Positions 34,984 through 43,383 of a DNA stretch of 64,000 bases are shown here, piece after piece. The notes beneath the pieces were generated by a model, which was given only the letters and a program-made list of their open reading frames with translations, made no database searches and was not told the DNA's origin. This DNA comes from Kribbella aluminosa. Lineage in GTDB: Bacteria; Actinomycetota; Actinomycetes; Propionibacteriales; Kribbellaceae. Every line of letters starts with the position of its first letter. Within the stretch, counting starts at the first letter, position 1. Location of the stretch: positions 1,178,001-1,242,000 of the forward strand of contig NZ_JAGINT010000002.1 in assembly GCF_017876295.1 (NCBI RefSeq), in the 5' to 3' direction. A program made the translations under genes and the position numbers.

Positions 34984-36108
34984 GTGAAGATCGCAGTCGT
35001 ACGGGAGACCAGACCGGCCGAGCGCCGGGTCGCGCTGGTGCCGGAACATGTCGCGAAACTGATCGAGCTCGGCTACGAGGTCGCGGTCGAGCCGGCCGCC
35101 GGTGAACGCGCGCTGTTCTCCGACGACCAGTACCGCGCGGCGGGCGCCGAGGTTGCCTGGGGTGCCGATCATGCCGCCACCATCGTGGCGTCCGTACAGC
35201 CGCTGGAGCGCGAACGCCTGCAGCGGCTGCACGCCGGTACGGCGCTGATGTCGTTCCTGCCGACGAACCCGCCGGATGTGGTCCGCACCGCAACGCGGGC
35301 CAAGCTGACGGCGTTCGCGATGGAGCTGATCCCGCGGATCTCCCGGGCCCAGTCGATGGACGCCCTGTCCTCGCAGGCGCTCGTCGCCGGGTACCGGGCC
35401 GCGATCGTCGCCGCCGAACGGCTGCCGCGGTTCTTCCCGCTGAACATGACCGCGGCCGGTACCGTCCCGCCGGCCCAGGTCGTGGTCCTCGGCGCGGGCG
35501 TCGCCGGACTGCAGGCGATCGCCACCTGCAAGCGCCTCGGCGCCGTCGTCAAGGCGTACGACGTCCGCACCGCCGCCGCCGAGGAGATCGCCTCGATGGG
35601 CGCCGTGCCGATCGAGCTCGAACTCGGAACCCTCGACGGCCCCGGCGGGTACGCCCGCGAGATGACCCCCGAACGCGCGCAGCTCCAGCGTGATCTGCTG
35701 ACGCCGTACGTCGCTGCGGCCGACGTCCTGATCACCACCGCTGCCGTGCCGGGCCGGACCGCGCCGATGCTGGTCACGCGGTCCATGGTCGAGCAGATGA
35801 AGCCCGGCTCCGTGGTCGTCGACCTGGCGTCCGAGCAGGGCGGCAACGTCGAGGGCTCGGTCGCCGGTACCGAACTGACGATCGGCGACGCACTGGTCTG
35901 GGGCGGCGCGAACGTGCCGTCGCAGATGGCCGGCCCGGCCTCCCGGCTGTACGGCCAGAACATCGCGAACCTGATCCGGTTGATGACGCGGAACGCCGCC
36001 TTCGACCCGGACTTCGAGGACGAGATCGTCCGCGGCTGCTGCGTGACCCACGACGGCAGTGTGCTGCACGAGCCGACCCGTGCCCTGCTGGAAGGACCCC
36101 AGGCATGA
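34984..36108 (+). CDS. pntAA: NAD(P) transhydrogenase subunit alpha, NAD-binding part
   Basis: The 374-residue domain I protein starts with IAVVRETRPAERRVALVPEHV, as in alanine dehydrogenase relatives, and has the NAD fold VVVLGAGVAGLQAIATCKRLGA and the mobile-loop region GYAREMTPE. It binds NAD(H) in the cytoplasm and exchanges hydride with the NADP subunit. Split alpha subunits (alpha1/alpha2) are usual in actinobacteria and alphaproteobacteria. Its stop overlaps the next start by four bases. Confidence 0.92.
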   Translation: MKIAVVRETRPAERRVALVPEHVAKLIELGYEVAVEPAAGERALFSDDQYRAAGAEVAWGADHAATIVASVQPLERERLQRLHAGTALMSFLPTNPPDVVRTATRAKLTAFAMELIPRISRAQSMDALSSQALVAGYRAAIVAAERLPRFFPLNMTAAGTVPPAQVVVLGAGVAGLQAIATCKRLGAVVKAYDVRTAAAEEIASMGAVPIELELGTLDGPGGYAREMTPERAQLQRDLLTPYVAAADVLITTAAVPGRTAPMLVTRSMVEQMKPGSVVVDLASEQGGNVEGSVAGTELTIGDALVWGGANVPSQMAGPASRLYGQNIANLIRLMTRNAAFDPDFEDEIVRGCCVTHDGSVLHEPTRALLEGPQA

Positions 36109-36410
36109 GTGAATCGATTGCGCTGCTGACGATTTTCGTCCTCGCGGCGTTCGTCGGCGTGGAGGTGATCAGCAAGGTCTCCTCGACGCTGCACACCCCG
36201 TTGATGTCCGGGGCGAACGCGATCCACGGCGTCATCCTGGTCGGCGCCATCATCGTCACCGGCGCCACCAACTCGGTGATCGTGATGATCGTCGGGCTGC
36301 TGGCCGTCGTACTGGCGACGGTCAACATGGTCGGCGGGTTCGTGGTCACCGACCGGATGCTGGAGATGTTCAAAGGTCCGGGGGCTCGCAAGAAGGAGCT
36401 GCACAAGTGA
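36105..36410 (+). CDS. pntAB: NAD(P) transhydrogenase subunit alpha, membrane part
   Basis: The 101-residue protein has three to four helices (LLTIFVLAAFVGVEVISKV, GVILVGAIIVTGATNS, VGLLAVVLATVNMVGGFVV). It is the alpha2 membrane section of the proton channel. The motif STLHTPLMSGANAIHG is typical. Both ends overlap neighbouring genes by four bases, giving a tightly coupled operon. Confidence 0.92.
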   Translation: MSESIALLTIFVLAAFVGVEVISKVSSTLHTPLMSGANAIHGVILVGAIIVTGATNSVIVMIVGLLAVVLATVNMVGGFVVTDRMLEMFKGPGARKKELHK

Positions 36411-37777
36411 TCCCCACCTGGGCCCAGATCGGCTATCTGGTCTCCGCGGTCTGCTTCATCGTCGCGCTGAAGGCCCTGTCGTCGCCGCGCAGCGCTCGCA
36501 CCGGCAACCTGATCGGCGCCGCCGGTGCCGTGCTCGCGGTGCTGATCACGTTCGCCGCCTACAAGCCGAACCACCTGGCGCCGATCCTGATCGCGCTGAT
36601 CATCGGCACGATCGGCGGGGTGATCGGCTCCCGGCGCGTGCAGATGACGCAGATGCCGCAGCTCGTTGCCTTGTTCAACGGTGTCGGCGGCGGCGCGGCC
36701 GCGCTGGTCGCGTTGCTCGAGCTCGGTGAGGTGACCGCCGACGCGACCGTCGCGGCGATCGCGACCGCGTTCACGATCCTGGTCGGGGCGATCAGCTTCG
36801 CCGGTTCGGTGGTGACGTTCGCCAAGCTGCAGGAGCTGATGACGACCCGGCCGGTGACGTTCCCGGGCCTGCCGGTGCTGTTCGTCGCGTCGCTGCTCGG
36901 CGGCCTGGCGCTCGGCGTCTGGCTGGTGTCGGACCCGCGCGTGTGGGTCGGCGTACTGCTCTGCCTCGTCGGTCTCGCGATCGGCGTGATGCTGGTGCTG
37001 CCGGTCGGCGGTGCCGACGTACCGATCGTCATCTCGCTGCTGAACGCCTTCACCGGTCTGACGGTGGCCGCGGGCGGATACGTCCTCGGCAACACGCTGC
37101 TGCTGGTGGCCGGCACGCTGGTCGGCGCGGCCGGTTCGTTGCTGACCAAGCTGATGGCGAACGCGATGGGGCGGTCCGTCTTCAACATCCTCTTCGGCGC
37201 CGTCCGTGGCGGATCGACGCTCGGCGCTGGTACGGCGTCCGACCGGCCGGTGATCTCGGCGGGTCCGGAGGATGTCGCGATCCTGCTCGGGTACGCGAAC
37301 AAGGTCATCATCGTGCCCGGGTACGGGCTGGCCGTCGCGCAGGCGCAGCACACCCTGCGCGACCTGGTCGAGGAACTGCACAGCCGCGGGGTGAAGGTCG
37401 ACTACGCGATCCACCCGGTCGCCGGCCGGATGCCGGGCCACATGAACGTGCTGCTCGCCGAGGCCCAGGTCCCGTACGAGCAGCTCCGCGAGATGGACGA
37501 CATCAACGGCGACTTCAAGACGACGGACGTGGTGCTCGTCGTAGGCGCCAACGACGTCGTCAACCCCGCCGCCCGCAACACCCCGTCCGCCCCCATCTAC
37601 GGCATGCCGATCCTGAACGCCGACGAGGCCCAGCGAGTCATCTTCCTCAAACGCTCCATGCGCCCCGGCTTCGCCGGCATCGAAAACGAACTCCTCTACG
37701 ACCCCCGAACCACCCTGCTCTTCGGCGACGCCCGAGACTCCCTGACCAAACTCCTGGCCGCCCTAAAAACGGTCTAG
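36407..37777 (+). CDS. pntB: NAD(P) transhydrogenase subunit beta
   Basis: The 456-residue protein has an N-terminal membrane half with about nine helices and a C-terminal NADP-binding domain III: IIVPGYGLAVAQAQHTL, AIHPVAGRMPGHMNVLLAEA, VVGANDVVNPAA and FLKRSMRPGFAGIENELL. It completes the enzyme that uses the proton gradient to reduce NADP+ with NADH. A hairpin terminator follows 16 bases after the stop. Confidence 0.93.
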   Translation: MIPTWAQIGYLVSAVCFIVALKALSSPRSARTGNLIGAAGAVLAVLITFAAYKPNHLAPILIALIIGTIGGVIGSRRVQMTQMPQLVALFNGVGGGAAALVALLELGEVTADATVAAIATAFTILVGAISFAGSVVTFAKLQELMTTRPVTFPGLPVLFVASLLGGLALGVWLVSDPRVWVGVLLCLVGLAIGVMLVLPVGGADVPIVISLLNAFTGLTVAAGGYVLGNTLLLVAGTLVGAAGSLLTKLMANAMGRSVFNILFGAVRGGSTLGAGTASDRPVISAGPEDVAILLGYANKVIIVPGYGLAVAQAQHTLRDLVEELHSRGVKVDYAIHPVAGRMPGHMNVLLAEAQVPYEQLREMDDINGDFKTTDVVLVVGANDVVNPAARNTPSAPIYGMPILNADEAQRVIFLKRSMRPGFAGIENELLYDPRTTLLFGDARDSLTKLLAALKTV

Positions 37778-37793
37778 CCCAATTCAGTACCGG

Positions 37794-37823
37794 AAAGCCG
37801 CGCTCCCATCCGGGCGCGGCTTT
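37794..37823 (+). terminator. Rho-independent-like terminator of the pnt operon
   Basis: AAAGCCGCGC (37794-37803) pairs with GCGCGGCTTT (37814-37823), a perfect 10-bp stem with a ten-base loop. Confidence 0.85.
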
Positions 37824-37909
37824 CCTGCGTTCATCCGGACGACCTTCAGTTTCGTGGAGGTCGGCCGTACCGGGAGCCGAGGTGGCGCCGAAGCGACCGC
37901 GACGTCAGG

Positions 37910-37979
37910 GGTTCACCTTTCACATTGCCCGTTCACCCTCCTCACACCGTTGGTGAAGGGGCACTGTGACGGGTGAACC
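37910..37979. repeat. Symmetric array of four GTTCACC/GGTGAAC elements
   Basis: GTTCACC occurs at 37911 and 37931; its complement occurs as GGTGAA at 37952 and GGTGAAC at 37972. Spacing within each pair is 20 bp, about two helical turns, and the whole is mirror-symmetric about 37944. The outer pair extends to GGTTCACC/GGTGAACC. It could be a multi-site operator or a nested RNA hairpin. Confidence 0.6.
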
Positions 37980-38239
37980 TCTCAAATGCCGCCCATTGCA
38001 AGGGAGCCGGGCCGCACCAGCGGTGGACGCCCGCGCAGGCGAAAGTGCCTCGGACCTCGGTCTACAGCCCCGCTTCGGGAGGTTTTGCGTGCGTCCGTAC
38101 CGAGAGTCCGGGCGGCGCACCCATTCCTCTCGCCCTTCCCCCACCAAGGAGAACACCTTGTCCTGCCATGCGACGCCCCTTTCCCGAGCCTGGGACTGGG
38201 GCTAATCCATCCATCCACCCACCCTGCTGCGGCGCCCGA
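37980..38239. other. Unassigned stretch after the repeat array
   Basis: No frame on either strand has convincing coding character. AAGGAG (38145) followed by TTG (38158) would encode a 15-residue peptide (SCHATPLSRAWDWG after the start), too weak to call. Several short GC stems suggest RNA structure, but no known RNA family was recognised. Confidence 0.35.
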
Positions 38240-38850
38240 ACCCGCAACCGATGGTGCAACTCGAATCTTTCCACCGAGGCCCACGATAAATTTCAAGATC
38301 TCAGGTATCCCTGGTCGCTTCCAGTACGATTCTGGATAGACGTACCGAAGCTCTATACCGCGCTCAAGATGTGGCCGGTCGGTAAACGTGTCGGGATTCC
38401 AGTTGGTTGTAGGCGCATCCCGCACCAATCCCCAGATTTCTCTGGCCGGAACCTTTACATTCTCTGGTTGGCGATTTCACGCCCCTCGAGGATCTCGACA
38501 TCGCCGCTTCTTCGCTGCACCAGGAAGTTCGCTAGGTCGGCGGTGAACCGGTTCGCGGCGAGTCGGTCCGAGCGGAGTTGCTCGCTCAGTACGTCGATTT
38601 CCTGCTGACGGCTTTCGGCAAGGCGGCTGAAGATCAGCGCTGGGTCCAGTGGATACTCGACGCCCTCGACCCAGCTCTGTACGACAAACCCGAGGTCGCG
38701 CAGGCGCTGCAGCTGCTGGGAGGTCTCGTCCTCGGTCTGTCGGAGCTCGGCGGCCAGTTCGTTCAGCCGGGTCGCACGCCCGAGCTCCGGCCGCTGCAGC
38801 AAGGTCCGGTAGACCGCGAGTAGGTCTTCCGTCAGGGCCGAGGAGTCGAA
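38240..38850 (-). pseudogene. Decayed paralogue of the neighbouring LuxR/TrmB-like regulator
   Basis: The 5' part (to 38455) encodes the N-terminal helices ATRLNELAAELRQTEDETS and RRSGDVEILEGREIANQ, parallel to SSGDVEVLKGRANASRR of the intact regulator. Homology resumes in another frame as REIWGLVRDAPTTNW and HLERGIELRYVYPE, parallel to DTFWGLVPAHFDE and LLERGLKMKTVYLQ. It ends near GGKIRVAPSVA (38240). There is no start codon with a ribosome site, a deletion/frameshift lies near 38450, and the LuxR DNA-binding end is gone. Confidence 0.78.
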
Positions 38851-38858
38851 CTACGGCG

Positions 38859-39842
38859 TCAGACCCAGCCGCGTTTGGCCGCGGCTACTCCGAGTTCGAA
38901 GCGGCTGGCGGCGTCTAGGCGTTCGGAGAGGTTGGCGGTGATGCGACGGGCGGTGCGGAGGGAGATGCCGAGGAGACGGGCGACTTGCTCATCCTTGGCG
39001 CCGCCGGCGAGGAGACGCAGTACTTCGGACTCGTGGGGTGTCAGCGGCGTCTCGTCGTCGCGGTCGTCCGGGTCGAACAGTTCCGCGGCGCGAGACCAAT
39101 AGGCGTCGAACAGCGCGAGGGCCATGGCGACAACAGCCGGTGTGCGGTGGATTACCGCGCCGGCAGTCGGGTTCTCCGGGTCCATCGGCATCATCGCGAT
39201 CTCCCGGTCAAAGAGAAGGAGGCGCATCGGCAGCGTCGGCGTCACTCGAACCTCGCCGCCCAGTCTGTGCATCGTCTCGGCGTACTCCACCGCCTGTTTC
39301 GAGGCGGTCATGCTCTGGAGGTACACCGTCTTCATCTTGAGACCGCGTTCCAGCAGTTCGAAGTCGGGCGAGCGCTCCGACTTCGGCAGCGATTCGTCGA
39401 AGTGCGCCGGCACCAGGCCCCAGAATGTGTCCTTCGCCTTCAGTGCGAGCTCTTCGATTCGACGGGATGCGTTCGCGCGGCCCTTGAGCACCTCGACATC
39501 CCCGCTGCTCCGCGAGGTCAACAGTTCGTTGTACTGCTCTGCGATGACCTCGGCGGACGCTTCGGCTTCTTTCAGCTCACCGAGTGCCTTGCCCAGTTCG
39601 GTGCGGCGCCGTTCGGCGAGGCCGGTCAGCCCGACCCGAGGGTGGACTGCGTGTTCACCTTCCGGATTGGTCCAGGTCGGCACGAGCAGTTCGAGCTTTC
39701 GAAGCTTGTCCAGCAGTTCGTCCACCTCACTGGGCGAACGGTCTACTAGCGCCGCAATCTGCTCGGGCGTACTGTCTGGGTGGCTGAGAAGGGCGTGATA
39801 GACCGCAAAAGTGGCTTCGTCCACCCCCAGCGGCTCGAGCAC
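38859..39842 (-). CDS. TrmB-like/LuxR transcriptional regulator (327 aa)
   Basis: The N-terminal winged-helix part (ATFAVYHALLSHPDSTPEQI, RSPSEVDELLDKLRKLELLV) is TrmB-like. A central ligand-type domain has the signature DTFWGLVPAHF and LGGEVRVTPTLPMRLLLFDR. The C-terminus is a LuxR helix-turn-helix (TPHESEVLRLLAGGAKDEQ, LGISLRTARRITANLSERL). GTG 39842 is chosen because GGAGGAG lies seven bases upstream; longer versions start within the intergenic repeat. It is divergent from a small secreted peptide gene, which suggests that the peptide or its export is its target or signal. A decayed copy follows directly downstream. Confidence 0.85.
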   Translation of the reverse strand: MLEPLGVDEATFAVYHALLSHPDSTPEQIAALVDRSPSEVDELLDKLRKLELLVPTWTNPEGEHAVHPRVGLTGLAERRRTELGKALGELKEAEASAEVIAEQYNELLTSRSSGDVEVLKGRANASRRIEELALKAKDTFWGLVPAHFDESLPKSERSPDFELLERGLKMKTVYLQSMTASKQAVEYAETMHRLGGEVRVTPTLPMRLLLFDREIAMMPMDPENPTAGAVIHRTPAVVAMALALFDAYWSRAAELFDPDDRDDETPLTPHESEVLRLLAGGAKDEQVARLLGISLRTARRITANLSERLDAASRFELGVAAAKRGWV

Positions 39843-39865
39843 GATCTTTCTCCTCCAGAACTTGT

Positions 39866-39920
39866 CGGAACCGACCATATACAGACAGCGTCGACAAAGA
39901 GGACACATAGGTCGGTTCCG
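39866..39920. promoter_or_regulatory. Inverted repeat between regulator and peptide genes
   Basis: CGGAACCGACC (39866-39876) and GGTCGGTTCCG (39910-39920) are perfect 11-bp inverted copies separated by 33 bp. One lies 24 bp before the regulator start and the other 22 bp before the peptide start. The mirror placement fits one operator per promoter, probably bound by the regulator. Confidence 0.7.
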
Positions 39921-39942
39921 GATTATTTCGAAGGGTCAGAGT

Positions 39943-40062
39943 GTGATCAAGAAGCTGCTGGCTGTAGTCGGCGTTGCGCTGCTCGCAGTTGCCGCCACCC
40001 CACTGACCGCGTCGGCGACGAGCGAGAGCCCGGCTTGTCAACTGGTCCAGGCCTGCTGGTAG
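39943..40062 (+). CDS. Short secreted two-cysteine peptide (39 aa)
   Basis: GTG 39943 has an AAGGG site about seven bases upstream. A lysine pair (VIKK) and a 15-residue hydrophobic core (LLAVVGVALLAVAAT) form a Sec signal peptide with cleavage after ASA. The predicted mature peptide is TSESPACQLVQACW, 14 residues with cysteines at 7 and 13 that could close a disulfide ring. It is too short for an enzyme and resembles a pheromone or small toxin. It is divergent from the LuxR/TrmB-like regulator. Homologues would settle whether it is real. Confidence 0.65.
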   Translation: MIKKLLAVVGVALLAVAATPLTASATSESPACQLVQACW

Positions 40063-40089
40063 TTGGAGCGGGCACTGCGTCGTGTCCCG

Positions 40090-40101
40090 TAGACTGTTGG
40101 T
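40090..40101 (+). promoter_or_regulatory. -10 element of a leaderless promoter for purF
   Basis: TAGACT (40090-40095) lies six bases before GTG 40102. Confidence 0.65.
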
Positions 40102-41664
40102 GTGGCTCGTGGCGATGGTCGGCTTACTCATGAACTCGACCCGCAGGATCTGGGTCCGCAGGACGCTTGTGGCGTCTTCGGGGTCTGGGCGCCGGGTGAA
40201 GAGGTTGCCAAACTGACGTACTTCGGGCTCTACGCCTTGCAGCATCGGGGGCAGGAGTCGGCGGGGATCGCGGTCAGTAACGGGAGCCAGATTCTCGTGT
40301 ACAAGGACATGGGGCTGGTCAGCCAGGCCTTCGACGAGGCGACCCTGGCGTCGCTGCGGGGGCATATCGCGATCGGTCACTGCCGGTACTCGACGACCGG
40401 GTCCAGTGTCTGGGCGAACGCGCAGCCGACGTTCCGCAGTACGGCGACCGGCTCGATCGCGCTCGGGCACAACGGGAACCTGACCAACACCAGTGAGCTG
40501 GCCGCCAGTCTCGCCGGTGAGGGTGATCTGGATCTCGGTCTGGACGCCGAGGTCGACCACGCGAAGGCGAACGCCAAGCACGGCGCCTCGAGCGACACCG
40601 ACATCCTGACCTCGATGCTGGCCGGCTACCCGGACCTGACGATCGAGCAGGCCGCGGCCCGGATCCTCCCGAAGGTCAAGGGCGCGTACAGCCTGATCTT
40701 CATGGACGAGAACACGCTGTACGCCGCTCGCGACCCGCAGGGCATCCGCCCGCTGGTGCTGGGCCGGCTGGAGCGCGGCTGGGTGATCGCGAGCGAGACC
40801 GCCGCGCTGGACATCGTCGGCGCGTCCTTCATCCGTGAGGTGGAGCCGGGCGAGATCGTCGCGATCGACGCCGAAGGGCTCCGGTCGACGAAGTTCGCCG
40901 AGCAGGACCCGAAGGGCTGCCTGTTCGAATTCGTGTACCTGGCCCGCCCGGACACCCAGATCTCCGGTCAGCGGATCTACTCGACCCGGGTCGAGATCGG
41001 CCGCAAGCTCGCCAAGGAGCACCCGGCCGAGGCCGACCTGGTGATCGCGACCCCGGAGTCCGGTACGCCGGGTGCGATCGGGTACGCCGAGGCGTCCGGC
41101 ATCCCGTACGGCTCCGGCCTGGTCAAGAACGCGTACGTCGGCCGGACGTTCATCCAGCCGAGCCAGACGATCCGCCAGCTCGGCATCCGGCTGAAGCTGA
41201 ACCCGCTCCGCGAGGTGATCGAGGGCAAGCGCCTGGTGGTCGTCGACGACACGATCGTCCGCGGCAACACCCAGCGTGCCGTGATCCGGATGTTGCGCGA
41301 GGCCGGCGCGAAGGAGATCCACGTCCGGATCACCGCGCCGCCGGTGAAGTGGCCGTGCTTCTACGGTATCGACTTCGCCAGCCGCGCCGAGCTGATCGCG
41401 AACGGGCTGAACACCGAGGAGATCTGCCGCTCGCTCGGCGCCGACTCGCTCGGGTACATCAGCCTGGACGGACTGGTCGAGGCGACCACGGTGCCGATGG
41501 ACCGGCTCTGCCGCGCCTGTTTCGACGGTGTGTACCCGGTCGCGCTGCCGGACCCGGAGCAGCTCGGCAAGCACCTGCTGGAGGACCCGCTGCGGACCGA
41601 CGCGGACGGTTTGGCGACGGTGTCCGGTGGTGCCGGCGCCGCCGACGCGCTCAGCCGCCCGTAA
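40102..41664 (+). CDS. purF: Amidophosphoribosyltransferase
   Basis: The 520-residue enzyme makes the first committed step of purine synthesis (PRPP plus glutamine to phosphoribosylamine). A propeptide of about 22 residues precedes the Ntn nucleophile Cys (DACGVFGVWAPGEE). YALQHRGQESAGIAV, the glutaminase motif GHNGNLTN and the PRPP loop VVVDDTIVRGNT are present. Cysteines near the end (KWPCFYGIDF, EEICRSLG, DRLCRACF) fit the Fe-S cluster type. The propeptide implies self-cleavage. purM follows after 85 bases. Confidence 0.96.
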   Translation: MARGDGRLTHELDPQDLGPQDACGVFGVWAPGEEVAKLTYFGLYALQHRGQESAGIAVSNGSQILVYKDMGLVSQAFDEATLASLRGHIAIGHCRYSTTGSSVWANAQPTFRSTATGSIALGHNGNLTNTSELAASLAGEGDLDLGLDAEVDHAKANAKHGASSDTDILTSMLAGYPDLTIEQAAARILPKVKGAYSLIFMDENTLYAARDPQGIRPLVLGRLERGWVIASETAALDIVGASFIREVEPGEIVAIDAEGLRSTKFAEQDPKGCLFEFVYLARPDTQISGQRIYSTRVEIGRKLAKEHPAEADLVIATPESGTPGAIGYAEASGIPYGSGLVKNAYVGRTFIQPSQTIRQLGIRLKLNPLREVIEGKRLVVVDDTIVRGNTQRAVIRMLREAGAKEIHVRITAPPVKWPCFYGIDFASRAELIANGLNTEEICRSLGADSLGYISLDGLVEATTVPMDRLCRACFDGVYPVALPDPEQLGKHLLEDPLRTDADGLATVSGGAGAADALSRP

Positions 41665-41749
41665 CCAGAACCGAAGCCGGACCACGTGCGCCGGTCCGTC
41701 AGACTGGGTGCCGCCAGGAGTACCGAGCCGTGACAGGGAGAGCAGAACA

Positions 41750-42823
41750 GTGAGCGAAGGGGCGAGCTACGCCGCCGCCGGGGTCGACATCGAGGCCGGT
41801 GACCGGGCCGTCGAGCTGATGAAGGAGTGGGTGGCGAAGGCGACCCGCCCCGAGGTGGTCGGCGGGCTCGGCGGGTTCGCCGGGCTGTTCGACGCGACCG
41901 CGCTGACGTCGTACCGGCGGCCGCTGCTGGCGACGTCGACGGACGGGATCGGGACCAAGGTCGCGATCGCGCAGAAGCTGGACAAGCACGACACGATCGG
42001 GTTCGACCTGGTCGGGATGGTCGTCGACGACCTGGTCGTGTGCGGCGCGGAGCCGCTGTTCATGACCGACTACATCTGCACCGGCAAGGTGGTCCCGGAG
42101 ACGATCGCGCAGATCGTGAAGGGCATCGCCGAGGCGTGTGTCGAGGCCGGTACGGCGCTGGTCGGCGGCGAGACGGCGGAGCACCCGGGCCTGCTGGAGG
42201 CGGACGAGTACGACGTCGCGGGCGCGGCGACGGGTGTGGTCGAGGCCGACGAGGTGCTCGGCGCGGAGCGGGTGCGCGCGGGCGACGTCGTACTGGCGAT
42301 GGCGTCGTCGGGGCTGCACTCGAACGGGTACAGCCTGGTGCGGCACGTGTTCTTCGACCGGGCCAAGTGGACGCTGGACCGGACCGTCCCGGAGCTGGGG
42401 ACGACGCTGGGCGAGGTGCTGCTGACGCCGACCCGCGTGTACGCGAAGCATTGCCTGGAGCTGATCCAGGAGCTGAACGACGGCGACGACAAGCCGTTGC
42501 ATGCGATGTCGCACATCACCGGCGGCGGGTTCGCGGCGAACCTGGCCCGGGTGATCCCGGACGAGCTGTCGGTCCGGATCGACCGGTCGACGTGGACGCC
42601 GGAGCCGATCTTCGGGCTCGTCGGACTGCTCGGCGACGTACCGCTGCCGGAGCTCGAGAAGACGCTGAACATGGGCGCCGGCATGGTCGCCGTCCTGGAC
42701 CCGTCGTCGGCCGGCGCCGCGATCCAGGCGCTGGCGTCCCGCGACATCCCTGCCTGGGTGTGTGGCGAAGTCACCGCAACCGCAGGCGGCACCGTCACGC
42801 TCGAAGGCACGTACGCCAACTAG
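41750..42823 (+). CDS. purM: Phosphoribosylformylglycinamidine cyclo-ligase (AIR synthetase)
   Basis: The 357-residue enzyme of purine synthesis closes the imidazole ring with ATP. It has SYAAAGVDIEAGDRAV, LLATSTDGIGTKVAIA, MVVDDLVVCGAEPLFMTDY, VGGETAEHPG and SHITGGGFAANLARV. GTG 41750 has GGGAGAG upstream; longer frames into the purF end lack homology. The purF-purM order is usual in actinobacteria. Confidence 0.96.
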   Translation: MSEGASYAAAGVDIEAGDRAVELMKEWVAKATRPEVVGGLGGFAGLFDATALTSYRRPLLATSTDGIGTKVAIAQKLDKHDTIGFDLVGMVVDDLVVCGAEPLFMTDYICTGKVVPETIAQIVKGIAEACVEAGTALVGGETAEHPGLLEADEYDVAGAATGVVEADEVLGAERVRAGDVVLAMASSGLHSNGYSLVRHVFFDRAKWTLDRTVPELGTTLGEVLLTPTRVYAKHCLELIQELNDGDDKPLHAMSHITGGGFAANLARVIPDELSVRIDRSTWTPEPIFGLVGLLGDVPLPELEKTLNMGAGMVAVLDPSSAGAAIQALASRDIPAWVCGEVTATAGGTVTLEGTYAN

Positions 42824-42941
42824 CGCACCTCGCCACCTGCGAGCGGATCCCGATCGAACCGTCCGACGCCTCGGGCTGCTCGGTCTACTGATCCGCCACA
42901 GGTGGTGCTGGTGTGATGGAACACGTCGGGCGCACGGTGAA

Positions 42942-42975
42942 CTGCTCAGCCACCCCACGAGGGGCGCCTGAGCAG
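42942..42975. terminator. Hairpin terminator between purM and the DUF3073 gene
   Basis: CTGCTCAG (42942-42949) pairs with CTGAGCAG (42968-42975) between convergent genes. Confidence 0.6.
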
Positions 42976-42992
42976 CTCAGCCGGGCTAATGC

Positions 42993-43178
42993 TTACCGAC
43001 GGGGGTGGTAGTCGTCGGCGTCGTCTCCGTCGCCGTCGTTGTCACCGTTCGCAGAACGGTCGCCACCCTGGTCACCGGACAGCTCACGCTTGAGCTGGTC
43101 CAAGTCGGTGTCCCAGGTGCGGTACTTCAGGTCGCGTGCGACCTTCGTCTGCTTGGCCTTTGCACGGCCGCGCCCCAT
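42993..43178 (-). CDS. DUF3073 protein (61 aa)
   Basis: The start MGRGRAKAKQTKVARDLKYR is diagnostic of DUF3073, a small actinobacterial family. The tail is acidic and Gly/Asn/Asp-rich (GDNDGDGDDADDYHPRR). ATG 43178 fits the family start and has a GAGGGGG site eight bases upstream. Function is unknown. The gene is habitually found beside purM in actinobacteria, as here. Confidence 0.9.
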   Translation of the reverse strand: MGRGRAKAKQTKVARDLKYRTWDTDLDQLKRELSGDQGGDRSANGDNDGDGDDADDYHPRR

Positions 43179-43383
43179 AGCGTCGACCCCCTCGCACAAG
43201 TCAACCGGGTACGCTGCGTGGCGCCCACGGATCAGTCGTCAGTAATCGTGGTTCAAGGATACCCGGAGCGGCGGATCGACACACGCACCGCCCCCTCGTC
43301 GGGCCTCGCAGAGGTTGGATCACAGCATCGGCGAGGTGGGCCGATCCCCTCAAACCGGCCCACCTCGCCGCGTCCGGTCCCCG

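Noticed and set aside
37910..38160. Second c-di-AMP or another known riboswitch after the pnt operon
   Set aside because: It lacks the CCGAACCCGACAGC-type block seen upstream of the NlpC/P60 gene, and no downstream gene would be controlled.
37966..38205. 79-residue plus-strand frame with a ribosome-site-like AAGGAG inside
   Set aside because: Codon use is not gene-like and the sequence resembles nothing known. A 15-residue peptide from TTG 38158 remains possible but unsupported.
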